Origin: Sphingomonas sp. CL5.1
GTDB taxonomy: Bacteria > Pseudomonadota > Alphaproteobacteria > Sphingomonadales > Sphingomonadaceae
Direction of reading: 5' to 3'
NCBI RefSeq assembly: GCF_013344685.1
Contig: NZ_CP050137.1
Location: 2,473,001-2,537,000, forward strand
DNA length: 64,000 nt
Below, in pieces: positions 51,138-59,515 of the stretch. The notes beneath the pieces were generated by a model, which saw only the letters and a program-made list of their open reading frames with translations, was not told where the DNA came from and did not search any database. The stretch's first letter is position 1, and the number at the start of each line of letters is the position of its first letter. A program made the translations under genes and the position numbers.

Positions 51138-52343
51138 TCAGGCCGGAATGGCGTTGAACGGCACCGCTTTGTCCGGCCGGTGATCCTGTGGCAGGCCGAG
51201 GATCTTCTCCGCGATCGTGTTGAGCAGCATCTCGTCCGCGCCGCCGGCGATGCGGCCGGTAGGGGCGTTCATCCAGCTTGCCGCCCAATCCTCCTTCACC
51301 AGCGCATGTTCGTCGTACGCCAATGCTGCCGGCCCCTGAAGGTCGATCGCCAGTTCGGAAAGGCGTTGGCGCGAGCGCACCGAGACGAGTTTGTTGAGCG
51401 AGCCTTCCGGCCCCGGCTCCATGCCGGCCTGCATCATCAGCATCGCGCGCGCGGTGATCGCGTCGAGCGCGGTGCGCATCGCATGGTTGCGCGCGATCGC
51501 CGAGCGGATCCGGCCGTCCTTGATCGCGGGTTTGCCATTGATCTCGACCGATTTGGCGAGGTCGATGAACAGATCGAGATGCGGGCCGAACCCGGCGCTG
51601 TCGGTGGCGACGTAACGCTCGATCATCAGCGTCGCCATCGCCACCGCGAAGCCGCCGCCGACAGGGCTCATGCGATGGCCGTCGTCGAGACGCACGTCGT
51701 CGAAGAACACCTCATTGACGTGGCTGTCCCCGCCGGCGAGCTTGATCGGCCGCACGGCGACGCCCGGTGCCTTCATATCGACCCAGAAATAAGTGAGGCC
51801 CTTGTGCTTGGGCACGGTTGGATCGGTACGCGCGACGATCACGCCGTAATCGCAATATTGCGCCCAACTGGTCCACAGCTTTTGACCGTTGAGCTTCCAG
51901 CCGTTGCCTTCCTGCTCGGCACGCAGGCGCAGGCCAGCGAGGTCGGATCCTCCCGCCGGTTCGGAGAAGAGCTGACACCAGATTTCCTCGCCCCGCAGCG
52001 CGGCGATCGTGCGTTCGCGGGCGAAGTCCTTGTCGCCGCCGAAGCGTTGCAGGATCGGGACCGGCATGCCGAGCGAGATGCCGAAATAGGCGGTCGGCAT
52101 GCCGAACGGCATTTCCTCGGTATCGAAGGCGACCTTCTCGATATGCGTCAGGCCTTGCCCGCCCATCTCGACCGGCCAGTTGATGCCGGCATAACCCGCC
52201 TCATATTTCGCGCGCTGATAGCACCGCCCGAGCGCGAGATCGTCCTCCACCGAAAGACCGCGGCGCGCCTCCTTGCCGAACTCGCCGGCGACCGAGGTAA
52301 GCCATTCGCGCGCGCGCGCGCGGTACGTATCGATATCGGTCAC
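51138..52343 (-). CDS. Acyl-CoA dehydrogenase, large subunit type (pair 1)
   Basis: A 401-residue flavoprotein of the acyl-CoA dehydrogenase family. LFSEPAGGSDLAGLRLRAE is the FAD/substrate-binding block and KLWTSWAQYCDYGVIVART the following strand. The segment aligned with the MCAD catalytic Glu (YEGTSQIQR) reads IAGGADEMLLNT, without Glu. GTG 52343 overlaps the stop of the small dehydrogenase upstream (GTGA). A large/small pair with coupled translation matches heterotetrameric dehydrogenases (FadE/ChsE type) that oxidise bulky cyclic or steroid side-chain CoAs. Confidence 0.9.
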   Translation of the reverse strand: MTDIDTYRARAREWLTSVAGEFGKEARRGLSVEDDLALGRCYQRAKYEAGYAGINWPVEMGGQGLTHIEKVAFDTEEMPFGMPTAYFGISLGMPVPILQRFGGDKDFARERTIAALRGEEIWCQLFSEPAGGSDLAGLRLRAEQEGNGWKLNGQKLWTSWAQYCDYGVIVARTDPTVPKHKGLTYFWVDMKAPGVAVRPIKLAGGDSHVNEVFFDDVRLDDGHRMSPVGGGFAVAMATLMIERYVATDSAGFGPHLDLFIDLAKSVEINGKPAIKDGRIRSAIARNHAMRTALDAITARAMLMMQAGMEPGPEGSLNKLVSVRSRQRLSELAIDLQGPAALAYDEHALVKEDWAASWMNAPTGRIAGGADEMLLNTIAEKILGLPQDHRPDKAVPFNAIPA

Positions 52344-53434
52344 GCCGCCTGCCTTTCGAGTTGGCTCACCAGCACGTCTTCCCAGAAGATCATATTGCCC
52401 TGTTCGTTCGCCAGGCTCCGCGCCCGGCGCATGTGAAGATGGAGGCCCGCCTCCCATGTCACACCGATCCCGCCATGCACTTGGATGCAATCGCGCGCGG
52501 CGGTGTCATAGGCTTCGGTCGCGGACAGGCGCGCGGCCGCGGCGGCGGCGATGAAATCGGGCTGGCCGACGCGCGTCGCGGCGTGGAGCGCGCTCGCACG
52601 GGCAAGCTCGACCAATGCGTAAAGTTCGGCGATGCGGTGCTTCACGGATTGGAAGGCGCCGATCGGTTGGCCGAACGCTCGCCGGGTATTGGCATAATCA
52701 CGCGCGATCTCCATCAGCACCTCGGCTCCGCCGGTCTGCTCGTGCGCCACCACGACCGCCTGTTCGGCGAGCAGGCGCAGCGCTGCATCCACCGCTGCCG
52801 GCCCTGCGACCAGCACGTCGGCCGGAGTGTCGGAGAAGGTCAGATCGGCCGTGCCGCGGCCGTTGTCGAACGTCTGGAGCGCTTCGCGCCGCACGCCGTC
52901 GAGCGGTGCCGCCGCCAGCACCGGCTGCCCGTCCTGCGTTGCGAGGACGATGGCGATGTCCGCCTGCAGGCCTGCCGTCACGCCCGGTTTGCGGCCGGTC
53001 AGCCGTCCATTCGTCAGGACGACCTTAGGCTGCGAAGGCAACGGCGATTGGCCTTCCGCGAAGGCGACCGCACCGATCGCGTCCCCGGCGGCGAGCCGGC
53101 CGAGCCACGTCTGCCCGAGGCGGTCATCGCCATAAGCGGCCAGCGCCGATCCTGCGCCGAACGAGGTGGTGACGAATGGCGCGCCGCTCAGCGAGCGTCC
53201 GGCCTGAAGCGCGACCAGCCCCAACTCGATCAGGCCGAGGCCGATCCCGCCATGCTCCTCGCCGAGTGTAAGCGCGGTCCAGCCCTGCTCGCGAGCGAGG
53301 GTCCAGAAACCTTCGTCATATGCGCCTTGCCGCTCGAGAAGCGGCAATTGCGCCTCAAGCGACATGCGTGCTTCGAGCGCCCGACGTGATTCGGTCGCGA
53401 TCGCCTGCTGCCCTTCGTCGTAAAGTAACGACAT
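52340..53434 (-). CDS. Acyl-CoA dehydrogenase, small subunit type (pair 1)
   Basis: A 364-residue dehydrogenase-fold protein. It lacks the SEPxxGSD FAD block of the large type (AVAFAEGQSPLPSQP at that place) but keeps QVHGGIGVTWEAGLHLHMRR at the C-terminus. ATG 53434 with GGAGG five bases upstream is chosen over GTG 53440. It is first in the pair, 19 bases from the palindromic operator at 53454-53471. In alpha2beta2 enzymes of this kind FAD is shared between subunits, so neither should work alone. Confidence 0.88.
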   Translation of the reverse strand: MSLLYDEGQQAIATESRRALEARMSLEAQLPLLERQGAYDEGFWTLAREQGWTALTLGEEHGGIGLGLIELGLVALQAGRSLSGAPFVTTSFGAGSALAAYGDDRLGQTWLGRLAAGDAIGAVAFAEGQSPLPSQPKVVLTNGRLTGRKPGVTAGLQADIAIVLATQDGQPVLAAAPLDGVRREALQTFDNGRGTADLTFSDTPADVLVAGPAAVDAALRLLAEQAVVVAHEQTGGAEVLMEIARDYANTRRAFGQPIGAFQSVKHRIAELYALVELARASALHAATRVGQPDFIAAAAAARLSATEAYDTAARDCIQVHGGIGVTWEAGLHLHMRRARSLANEQGNMIFWEDVLVSQLERQAA

Positions 53435-53453
53435 CCTCACCTCCGTTTCGCCC

Positions 53454-53471
53454 TACCTATATAACTAGGTA
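53454..53471. promoter_or_regulatory. Full palindromic operator TACCTA-N6-TAGGTA
   Basis: TACCTATATAACTAGGTA has perfect inverted half-sites TACCTA/TAGGTA with a six-base spacer and is the most symmetric copy of the element. The minus strand reads TACCTAGTTATATAGGTA, matching the core at 26951, 34684, 38034 and 44605. It lies 19 bases before the dehydrogenase start (53434), between it and the stop of the upstream crotonase gene. Confidence 0.78.
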
Positions 53472-53487
53472 AGACGACGCAAGGCAG

Positions 53488-54285
53488 TCATCGGACGGTG
53501 AAGCGTTTCGCCTTGTCGGCCATCAGCGCGGCGCGGTCGACCTGCGGCACGCCGACGGGATTGCCGACCTGACAATATTTCAGGCCCTGCGCGAGCGCGG
53601 CGGAGCGCGGTAGGTCGAGCGATTCCCAGATCGCACGCACCGTGCCCTGCGTCGCGGCGGGCGGCTTGGCGGCGATGATGCGTGCCAGTTCGTCGGCGCG
53701 CGCCCATAATTGGTCGAGCGGCACGACTTCGGAAACCAGGCCGATGCGTCTGGCGGTGTCCGCGCTGATCCGTTCGTCATTGCCGAGCAGCGCCATGCGC
53801 AGTACGTCACCCAGCGGCATGCGATAGGTCGCGCCGATCGGTTCGAGCGCCGCCGTCATCCCGTACGTGACATGGGGATCGAAGAAGGTCGCTTCTTCCG
53901 AGCAGATGATGATGTCGCTTTCGTTGATCCAATAGAAAGCGCCGCCGGCCGCCATGCCATGCACGGCGGTCACTACCGGCTTCCAGCAGCGGCTCGCCTT
54001 GGGGCCAAGAAAATCGCCCGGATCGCGTGCGGTCCAGATATTGTCGTGCATGATCGCCTGATCCGGCTCGCGCGCGAGCTTGACGTCGACGCCGGTGGAG
54101 AAGGCACGACCGGGCGCCGCCCTTAGCACGACCGCGTGGATCAGATCGTCCTCGCCTATGTCCTTCCAGAGGTGGTCGAATTCCTCCAGCATCCGCCTGG
54201 TAAATGAGTTCAGGGCTTCCGGGCGATTGATCGTGACGGTGGCGACGTGATCGGCCTTGTCGACAAGGATCGTTTCGAATTGCAC
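53488..54285 (-). CDS. Enoyl-CoA hydratase/isomerase family protein
   Basis: A 265-residue crotonase-fold protein starting with GTG 54285. AFSTGVDVKLA is the first oxyanion block. The second reads GMAAGGAFYWINESDI, and the region of the two hydratase Glu residues is non-standard (FFDPHVTYGMTAALEP), so hydratase activity is doubtful; lyase, isomerase or hydrolase chemistry is possible. It precedes dehydrogenase pair 1 on the same strand, separated by 53 bases holding an operator. It is divergent from GntR copy 3, with another operator copy between them. Confidence 0.83.
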   Translation of the reverse strand: MQFETILVDKADHVATVTINRPEALNSFTRRMLEEFDHLWKDIGEDDLIHAVVLRAAPGRAFSTGVDVKLAREPDQAIMHDNIWTARDPGDFLGPKASRCWKPVVTAVHGMAAGGAFYWINESDIIICSEEATFFDPHVTYGMTAALEPIGATYRMPLGDVLRMALLGNDERISADTARRIGLVSEVVPLDQLWARADELARIIAAKPPAATQGTVRAIWESLDLPRSAALAQGLKYCQVGNPVGVPQVDRAALMADKAKRFTVR

Positions 54286-54291
54286 TGTCGT

Positions 54292-54309
54292 CGGTCCTCT
54301 AACTAGGTT
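54292..54309 (-). promoter_or_regulatory. ACCTAGTTA-type operator, crotonase / GntR promoter
   Basis: Minus strand reads AACCTAGTTAGAGGACCG; the core AACCTAGTTA is conserved but the second half is degenerate. It lies 7 bases before the crotonase start (54285) and about 92 before the GntR start (54401). It could mediate both crotonase control and GntR autoregulation. Confidence 0.6.
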
Positions 54310-54400
54310 AGATATCTATATGCGGCGGATCGGGTCGGCGCAACCATGCGTCGCCAGCAAGCCCTTGGGTAGCGTTTCGATTCACCGTCGAGGAGGCGAT

Positions 54401-55222
54401 GTGGACGAAGAGACCAGCGCGAACGCAACCAGCGGAGGCTCGCCAAATTTCCGCGATGAATATCTGGCGCGGCAGGCGATCCGCGTGCCCAAGACCGCCG
54501 AGGTCGTGGCCGACCACATCCGCCGACGCATCATCCGCGGCGAATTGAAGGAAGGCGATTTTCTGCCGCCCGAAGGGCAATTGATGGCGACGCTGGGGAT
54601 TTCCCGGCCGACGCTGCGCGAAGCCTTCCGCATTCTGGAGGCGGAGATGCTCATCAGCGTGGTCCGCGGCTCGCGCACCGGCGCGCGCGTGCATCAGCCG
54701 CGCGTCCGGAGCGTGGCACGCTATGCCGGGTTCGTTCTCGCCGCGCAGGGCACGACGATCGCCGATATCTACGAAGCGCGGCTGGCGATCGAACCCTTCA
54801 TCGCGCGCCGCCTCGCCGAGGCGCCGGTGCCGGGCGCGACCGAGCGGCTGCGCGCCGAAGCGATGCGGCTCACCGCCTTCGTCGAGGCGGGGCAATATGT
54901 CGATTTCATGATCGGGCTGGCCGAGTTCCACCGGCTGCTGGTGGAATTGGGCGGCAACCAGACGTTGCTGTTCCTCATCTCGGTCTTGCAGAACGTGGTC
55001 GAGCATTATCAGGTCTCGTCCCTGTCGCGCCGCAAGATGCCCGAGGATTTGCAGCGTCGTCGCTCTCTGTGGGGAATCCGCTCGTTCCACAAGCTGATCG
55101 AACTGATCGAAGCGGGGCGTGGCGATGACGCGGCGGCGCATTGGGGGCTGCATGTGATGAACGCGAACCAGTCCTGGCTCGATACCGGCGACGGGGAACG
55201 ACTGGTCGATCTGCTCGAATGA
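54401..55222 (+). CDS. GntR family regulator, FadR/FCD subfamily (copy 3)
   Basis: A 273-residue regulator, close paralogue of the one at 37169. Winged helix: VADHIRRRIIRGELKEGDFL to LISVVRGSRTGARVH; FCD domain about 105-255. GTG 54401 lies four bases after a perfect AGGAGG, so it is preferred over ATG 54320. The DNA-recognition helix GISRPTLREAFRI is identical in both paralogues, so they probably bind the same operator, likely the TACCTAGTTATA element that surrounds both genes. Ligand domains differ more, suggesting different effectors. Confidence 0.9.
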   Translation: MDEETSANATSGGSPNFRDEYLARQAIRVPKTAEVVADHIRRRIIRGELKEGDFLPPEGQLMATLGISRPTLREAFRILEAEMLISVVRGSRTGARVHQPRVRSVARYAGFVLAAQGTTIADIYEARLAIEPFIARRLAEAPVPGATERLRAEAMRLTAFVEAGQYVDFMIGLAEFHRLLVELGGNQTLLFLISVLQNVVEHYQVSSLSRRKMPEDLQRRRSLWGIRSFHKLIELIEAGRGDDAAAHWGLHVMNANQSWLDTGDGERLVDLLE

Positions 55223-55241
55223 GGTGGCCAACAACATATTT

Positions 55242-55259
55242 GACCAAGTTGCCTATCTA
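55242..55259 (+). promoter_or_regulatory. Weak TACCTA-type operator before dehydrogenase pair 2
   Basis: GACCAAGTTGCCTATCTA keeps ACC-AGTT and TAT-TA of the consensus but differs in both half-sites. Its place, 51 bases before the start of the dehydrogenase at 55310, is where the other copies are found. A weaker member of the set, supported by position more than sequence. Confidence 0.4.
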
Positions 55260-55309
55260 GTGGCATGGCGCAGCAAAGGCAGGGCGCGATATGCGTCAAG
55301 GAGGAAGAG

Positions 55310-56506
55310 ATGGACCTGAGCTACGGCGCGGACGCCGAGGCGTTTCGCACGGAGGTGCGCGACTTCCTGGGTGCCGCGTGGCAACCAGGCGCGTTGCGCG
55401 GCGCCGAGCTGAAGGCTTACATCAACGACTTTCGCCTGAAGGCGACCGGCGCGGGTTATCTCTACCGCTCGATTCCAAAGGAGTTCGGCGGGTCGGCGCA
55501 GCCGCCCGACGTGGTGCGCGCGCAGGTGATCCGCGAGGAGTTCGGCCGCGCCCGCGCGCCGATGGAAATCACCGGTAACGGCATGAACATGCTCGTTCCC
55601 ACATTGCTCGAGCGCGGCACGCCCGAGCAGAAAGACCTGTTCATCCGCAAGACGATGTCGGGCGAATATACCTGGGGCCAAGGCTATTCCGAACCCGGCA
55701 CCGGCTCCGATCTCGCCTCGGTGCGCACCAGGGGCGAGCTGGTCGGCGACGAATGGATCATCAACGGCCAGAAGATCTGGACCAGTCAGGGCGATCGCGC
55801 GACGCACATGTTCGCATTGGTGCGCACCGAGCCGAAAGCCAGCAAGCACGCCGGCATTTCCTATCTGCTGATTGACCTGAACCAGCCCGGCGTGACCCGC
55901 CGCCCGATCCGGCAGATGACGGGGGAATCGGGCTTTTACGAGTTCTTCTTCGACAATGCGAAGACTCCTGCTTCGTGGCTGGTCGGCGAGCGCGGCGACG
56001 GCTGGAACGTCTCGCGCACCACGCTGAAGCACGAGCGCGCCGCGATCGGCTCGGCGGCGGGGCTTGGCGCGCAATTCGACAAGCTGGTCGAACTGGCGCG
56101 CGAGGTGACGCGCAACGGCAAGCCGGCGATCGAGGACCCCGAGATCCGCCAGTCGCTGGCCCGTATCGAGGGCTATGTGATGGCGCATCGTTATTCGAGC
56201 TACCGGCTGTTCAGTCTCGCTGCCGCTGGCGAGGAGCCGGGAATCGTCCAGTTGATGATGAAGCTGCTGCTGACCGAAACGGGCCACGAAATAGCGCTCG
56301 CCGCGCAGGAATTGATCGGCGATGAAGCGCTGATCGAGCCGGCCGTGGCGGGCACACGCGGTCGTGGGCCGGAGAAATGGCTCGATCAGATCATGGGATC
56401 GCTCGGTAATTCGATCGCGGGCGGCACAACCAACATTCAACGCAACATTATCAGCGAGCGGGGCCTGGGCCTGCCGCGCGATCTGGCGATGGAGGCCGGC
56501 AAGTGA
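55310..56506 (+). CDS. Acyl-CoA dehydrogenase, large subunit type (pair 2)
   Basis: A 398-residue flavoprotein. GYSEPGTGSDLASVRTRGE and QKIWTSQGDRATHMFALVRT are the FAD and substrate blocks. The catalytic-Glu segment of MCAD (YEGTSQIQR) reads IAGGTTNIQRNII, so the usual base is absent as in pair 1. ATG 55310 follows AAGGAGGAAG. The stop overlaps the small subunit gene (GTGA), forming a translationally coupled large/small pair. Heterotetrameric assembly with the 56503 product is expected from the family pattern. Confidence 0.9.
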   Translation: MDLSYGADAEAFRTEVRDFLGAAWQPGALRGAELKAYINDFRLKATGAGYLYRSIPKEFGGSAQPPDVVRAQVIREEFGRARAPMEITGNGMNMLVPTLLERGTPEQKDLFIRKTMSGEYTWGQGYSEPGTGSDLASVRTRGELVGDEWIINGQKIWTSQGDRATHMFALVRTEPKASKHAGISYLLIDLNQPGVTRRPIRQMTGESGFYEFFFDNAKTPASWLVGERGDGWNVSRTTLKHERAAIGSAAGLGAQFDKLVELAREVTRNGKPAIEDPEIRQSLARIEGYVMAHRYSSYRLFSLAAAGEEPGIVQLMMKLLLTETGHEIALAAQELIGDEALIEPAVAGTRGRGPEKWLDQIMGSLGNSIAGGTTNIQRNIISERGLGLPRDLAMEAGK

Positions 56507-57558
56507 GGTTTCACCCGAGCGAGGAACAACGCGCCATCCAGGATGCGGTGCGCGGGACGCTGGCTGATGTGTGGCCGGCGGAACGGCTCCATGCCTTCGT
56601 CGACGGCGAGGCCGATTTCGACCCCGACAGCTGGCGCGCGCTGATGGCGCTGGGACTGGGCGGCCTGCTGCTGCCCGAGGATCAAGGCGGAGCCGGGCTG
56701 GGCTTGCTCGATGCGGCGATGGTCGCCGAAGTCGCCGGACAAGCGGCGGTAGCGGGGCCGATCGGCGCGCAGATGCTGGCGGCAATGATCGTCGCCGGAT
56801 CCGCCAACGAGAGCGGCAAGGCGCATCTCGAAGGGCTGACGAGCGGCGACACCGTGGCGACCTTTGCGTTCGGCGGCGGATGGCTTCCCGAAAGCTGGGA
56901 TGCGACGCCGGAGGCCGGCAGCGTGCGCTTCGTCCAGTCGGCGGGTGCGGCGAACCTGTTCATCCTCGGGACGAAGGGCGGCGGCATCGCGCTGGTCGAA
57001 GCTGGCGAGGGGATCACGATCGAGCCGATCAAATCGAGCGATCGCAGTCGGCGGCTGTCGACTGTCACCTTCGCAAACGCCAGAGCGCACATGCTGTTCG
57101 CGCCGGGTGATCCGTTCGTCGCGCGCATCTTCGACGCGGCGCTGGTCCTGCTTGCTGCCGATGCGCTTGGCGGCGCACAATATTGCGTCGATCTGTCGGT
57201 GGGATACGCCGGGGAACGTGAGCAGTTCGGCCAGCCGATCGGCCGCTTTCAGGCGCTCAAACACCAGCTTGCGCAAATGGCGCTGGAGGTCGAGCCGTCC
57301 CGCGCGCTCGTCTGGTATGCCGGTTATGCGCATGATGCCGGCCTGCCCGATGCGTCGCGCGCCGCCGCGATCGCCAAGGCCCATCTCGCCGATCGCTTCG
57401 TTTCGGTCGCACGCGCCGCGATCGCCGCGCATGGCGGAATCGGCTATACTTGGGAGTACGGCCTGAACAACTGGTTCCGCCGGTCCATGTTCGATCGCGC
57501 CTATCTCGGCAGCCCAGCCGTCCACCGCGCGCGCGCCGCTGATCTGGCGGGCTGGTGA
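56503..57558 (+). CDS. Acyl-CoA dehydrogenase, small subunit type (pair 2)
   Basis: A 351-residue dehydrogenase-fold protein, GTG 56503 overlapping the large-subunit stop. The SEPxxGSD block is missing (VATFAFGGGWLPESW instead); the C-terminal AAHGGIGYTWEYGLNNWFRR is retained. REQFGQPIGRFQALKHQLA is the conserved helix before it. It ends ten bases before the convergent MDR gene. Partner of the 55310 product by position, coupling and size. Confidence 0.88.
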   Translation: MRFHPSEEQRAIQDAVRGTLADVWPAERLHAFVDGEADFDPDSWRALMALGLGGLLLPEDQGGAGLGLLDAAMVAEVAGQAAVAGPIGAQMLAAMIVAGSANESGKAHLEGLTSGDTVATFAFGGGWLPESWDATPEAGSVRFVQSAGAANLFILGTKGGGIALVEAGEGITIEPIKSSDRSRRLSTVTFANARAHMLFAPGDPFVARIFDAALVLLAADALGGAQYCVDLSVGYAGEREQFGQPIGRFQALKHQLAQMALEVEPSRALVWYAGYAHDAGLPDASRAAAIAKAHLADRFVSVARAAIAAHGGIGYTWEYGLNNWFRRSMFDRAYLGSPAVHRARAADLAGW

Positions 57559-57568
57559 GCGGATCGCG

Positions 57569-58549
57569 CTATCGCATGGTCAGCACGATCCGGCCCGCCG
57601 TCTCGCCCGCGCGCACTTCAACCATTGCCGGGGCGAAATCGTCCAGGGCATAGGTTCTGGCGATCGGCGGGTGGAGACGGCCAGCCTCGTACAGCTCGAA
57701 CAATGCGGCGACATTGGCGATGGCCGTCTCGGGTTCATATTCGCCGAACTGGCGAAGATCGACGCCGATCAGCGATGCGCCCTTGAGCAAAGCCAGATTG
57801 GCCGGCAGCTTCGCGATCGATCCACCGGCAAAGCCGATCACCAGCAGCCGGCCGTTCCACGCGAGCGAGCGGAAGGCGCGCTCGGTCGCGTCGCCGCCGA
57901 CCGGATCGATCACGACATCGATCGCGCGACCGCCGTTCGCGGCCTTCACGTCGTCGCGCCATGTTTCGGAGCGCGCATCCACGACCGCGTCGGCCCCGGC
58001 GGCAATGGCCAGCGCGCGCTTGGCCTCCGACGATGCCGAGCCGATCACGATCGCGCCCAGCGCCTTGGCGACTTCGATCGCAGCATAGCCGACTGCGCCG
58101 CCCGCGCCGAGCACCAGCAATGTTTCGCCCGCTTTCAACCCGCCACGCTGGACAAGTGCATAATAAGCCGTGGCATAGCTCACGCGGAACACTGCCGCTT
58201 CCGCGAAACTCATGCCGGCGGGGATCGGCAGCGCGAGCCTCGCCGGCACGACGGAGTCCTCCGCGAAGGCGGCCCCGAACGCGCTTGCCAGCACGCGCTG
58301 GCCGATGCGCGCCGGATCAACCCCTTCGCCGACGGCGGTGACGATCCCCGCGAATTCACTGCCGGGAATGAAGGGCAGGGGCGGCTTCAACTGATATTCG
58401 CCCGCCGCGACGAGTACATCGACGAAGCTGACGCCGGCGGCGTGGGTCTGGATCGTCAGTTTCCCGGGACCGGGCGGGAAGACCTCGCGCTTCTCCAGGT
58501 AGAAGGTTGATGGCGCGCCGAAAGCGTGGATGACGACGGCGCGGCTCAC
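57569..58549 (-). CDS. MDR-superfamily quinone oxidoreductase/enoyl reductase
   Basis: A 326-residue zinc-independent medium-chain reductase. FIPGSEFAGIVTAVGEGV, the NADPH-binding LVLGAGGAVGYAAIEVAKALGA and AGETAGRIVLTM are typical of quinone oxidoreductase/enoyl-thioester reductase members. GTG 58549-58547 overlaps the crotonase stop (GTGA) and gives normal length; the open frame extends further upstream but there overlaps the crotonase gene. Probably reduces an enone or enoyl-CoA intermediate. Last gene of the operon running from 60483. Confidence 0.87.
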   Translation of the reverse strand: MSRAVVIHAFGAPSTFYLEKREVFPPGPGKLTIQTHAAGVSFVDVLVAAGEYQLKPPLPFIPGSEFAGIVTAVGEGVDPARIGQRVLASAFGAAFAEDSVVPARLALPIPAGMSFAEAAVFRVSYATAYYALVQRGGLKAGETLLVLGAGGAVGYAAIEVAKALGAIVIGSASSEAKRALAIAAGADAVVDARSETWRDDVKAANGGRAIDVVIDPVGGDATERAFRSLAWNGRLLVIGFAGGSIAKLPANLALLKGASLIGVDLRQFGEYEPETAIANVAALFELYEAGRLHPPIARTYALDDFAPAMVEVRAGETAGRIVLTMR

Positions 58550-59325
58550 TTGCCGGCCCAGTTCGGCCCGCGCTTCTCGGCGAAGGCGAGCGCGCCTTCG
58601 GCAAGATCCGCGCTGGACCGCCATGCCACATATGCTGGATAGGCGGATTGGCGGGTCAGGGCCGCTTCGAGGCCCGGCTCGTCCAGTCCGCGATAGACAG
58701 CTTCCTTCGACGCGCGCAATGCAAGCGGCGCGCCCCGCAATATCTCGGCCACCCAGCGCGCGATGGCCGCATCGAGTGCGCCAGGCGCCACCACCTCGTT
58801 GACGAAGCCGAGACGATATCCCTCTTCCGCGCTTACCCGTCGCCCGGTGAGGATCATGCCCATCGCCCGTTTCGGTCCGATCTCCCGCGCCAGCCGATGC
58901 AGCCCGCCGCCCAGCGCGATCGCACCTACCAGCGGTTCGGGCAGGCCGAAGCTCGCCGTCTCCACGGCGATGACGAGGTCGCAGGCCAGAGCCACCTCGA
59001 ACCCGCCGCCGAGCGCGAGACCGTTGATCGCCGCGATGACCGGCTTGGCGCAATCGAACCGCTCGATCAGGCCGGCATAGCCGTTGCGGGGATAGACGTG
59101 CCGCTCGTCCTCCAGTGCCGCCGCCTTCAAATCCGAACCAGCGCAGAATGCCTTGTCGCCCGCGCCGGTGACGACGCAGACCAACTGCTCGTCGTCGGCG
59201 GCGAAAGCGTCGAACGCGATCTGCAATTCGTTGTGCATCGCGCCGTTGATCGCGTTCATGGCCGCCGGCCGGTTGAGCGTGACGGTGGTGACGCGATCGG
59301 CCCTGGAAACCGTGATGAACTCCAT
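58546..59325 (-). CDS. Enoyl-CoA hydratase (canonical crotonase)
   Basis: A 259-residue crotonase. Both catalytic glutamates appear: GGGFEVALACD (first Glu) and GLPEPLVGAIALGGG (second Glu), with AFCAGSDLKAA as the first oxyanion block. It is thus the one crotonase of the five here that looks like a standard hydratase of 2-enoyl-CoA. ATG 59325 lies four bases after the SnoaL-like remnant and it is coupled to the MDR gene. It fits a beta-oxidation hydratase following the acyl-CoA dehydrogenase pairs. Confidence 0.9.
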   Translation of the reverse strand: MEFITVSRADRVTTVTLNRPAAMNAINGAMHNELQIAFDAFAADDEQLVCVVTGAGDKAFCAGSDLKAAALEDERHVYPRNGYAGLIERFDCAKPVIAAINGLALGGGFEVALACDLVIAVETASFGLPEPLVGAIALGGGLHRLAREIGPKRAMGMILTGRRVSAEEGYRLGFVNEVVAPGALDAAIARWVAEILRGAPLALRASKEAVYRGLDEPGLEAALTRQSAYPAYVAWRSSADLAEGALAFAEKRGPNWAGK

Positions 59326-59329
59326 CCTG

Positions 59330-59515
59330 TTATCCTCGAAAAGCCGGGCCCCCGCACAGGTGGAGCGGCGGGCGAAGGGGGACGGGTGATTGATAGTCGA
59401 TCCACACCGATCGATGCGCGATATGCCAGCCGCCGGCGATGCGTATCAGTCGGTCGGTATAATGGCCATCGTGGCCGAGGCGGCTCGTCTGGCGACCCTC
59501 GCTCTCCGTCGTCAC
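59330..59515 (-). pseudogene. C-terminal remnant of a SnoaL/NTF2-like protein
   Basis: A 61-codon frame whose residues 12-40 (RLGHDGHYTDRLIRIAGGWH, then IAHRSVWIDYQ) match the last two strands of SnoaL-like proteins, normally about 130-150 residues. The N-terminal half is missing, and upstream DNA is the intact flavoprotein gene. The ATG at 59515-59513 overlaps that gene's stop (ATGA) and the stop lies four bases before the crotonase ATG, so it is still translated in principle. Either a truncated relic or, less likely, a functional mini-protein. Confidence 0.6.

Noticed and set aside
49090..51288. A 732-codon open frame on the minus strand, antisense to the ANL-like gene
   Set aside because: It is Arg/His-rich with no recognisable domain and lies opposite a gene with clear ANL motifs; long antisense frames are normal at this GC content.
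58550..59053. N-terminal extension of the MDR reductase
   Set aside because: It overlaps the crotonase gene and has shadow composition; GTG 58549 is coupled to the crotonase stop.
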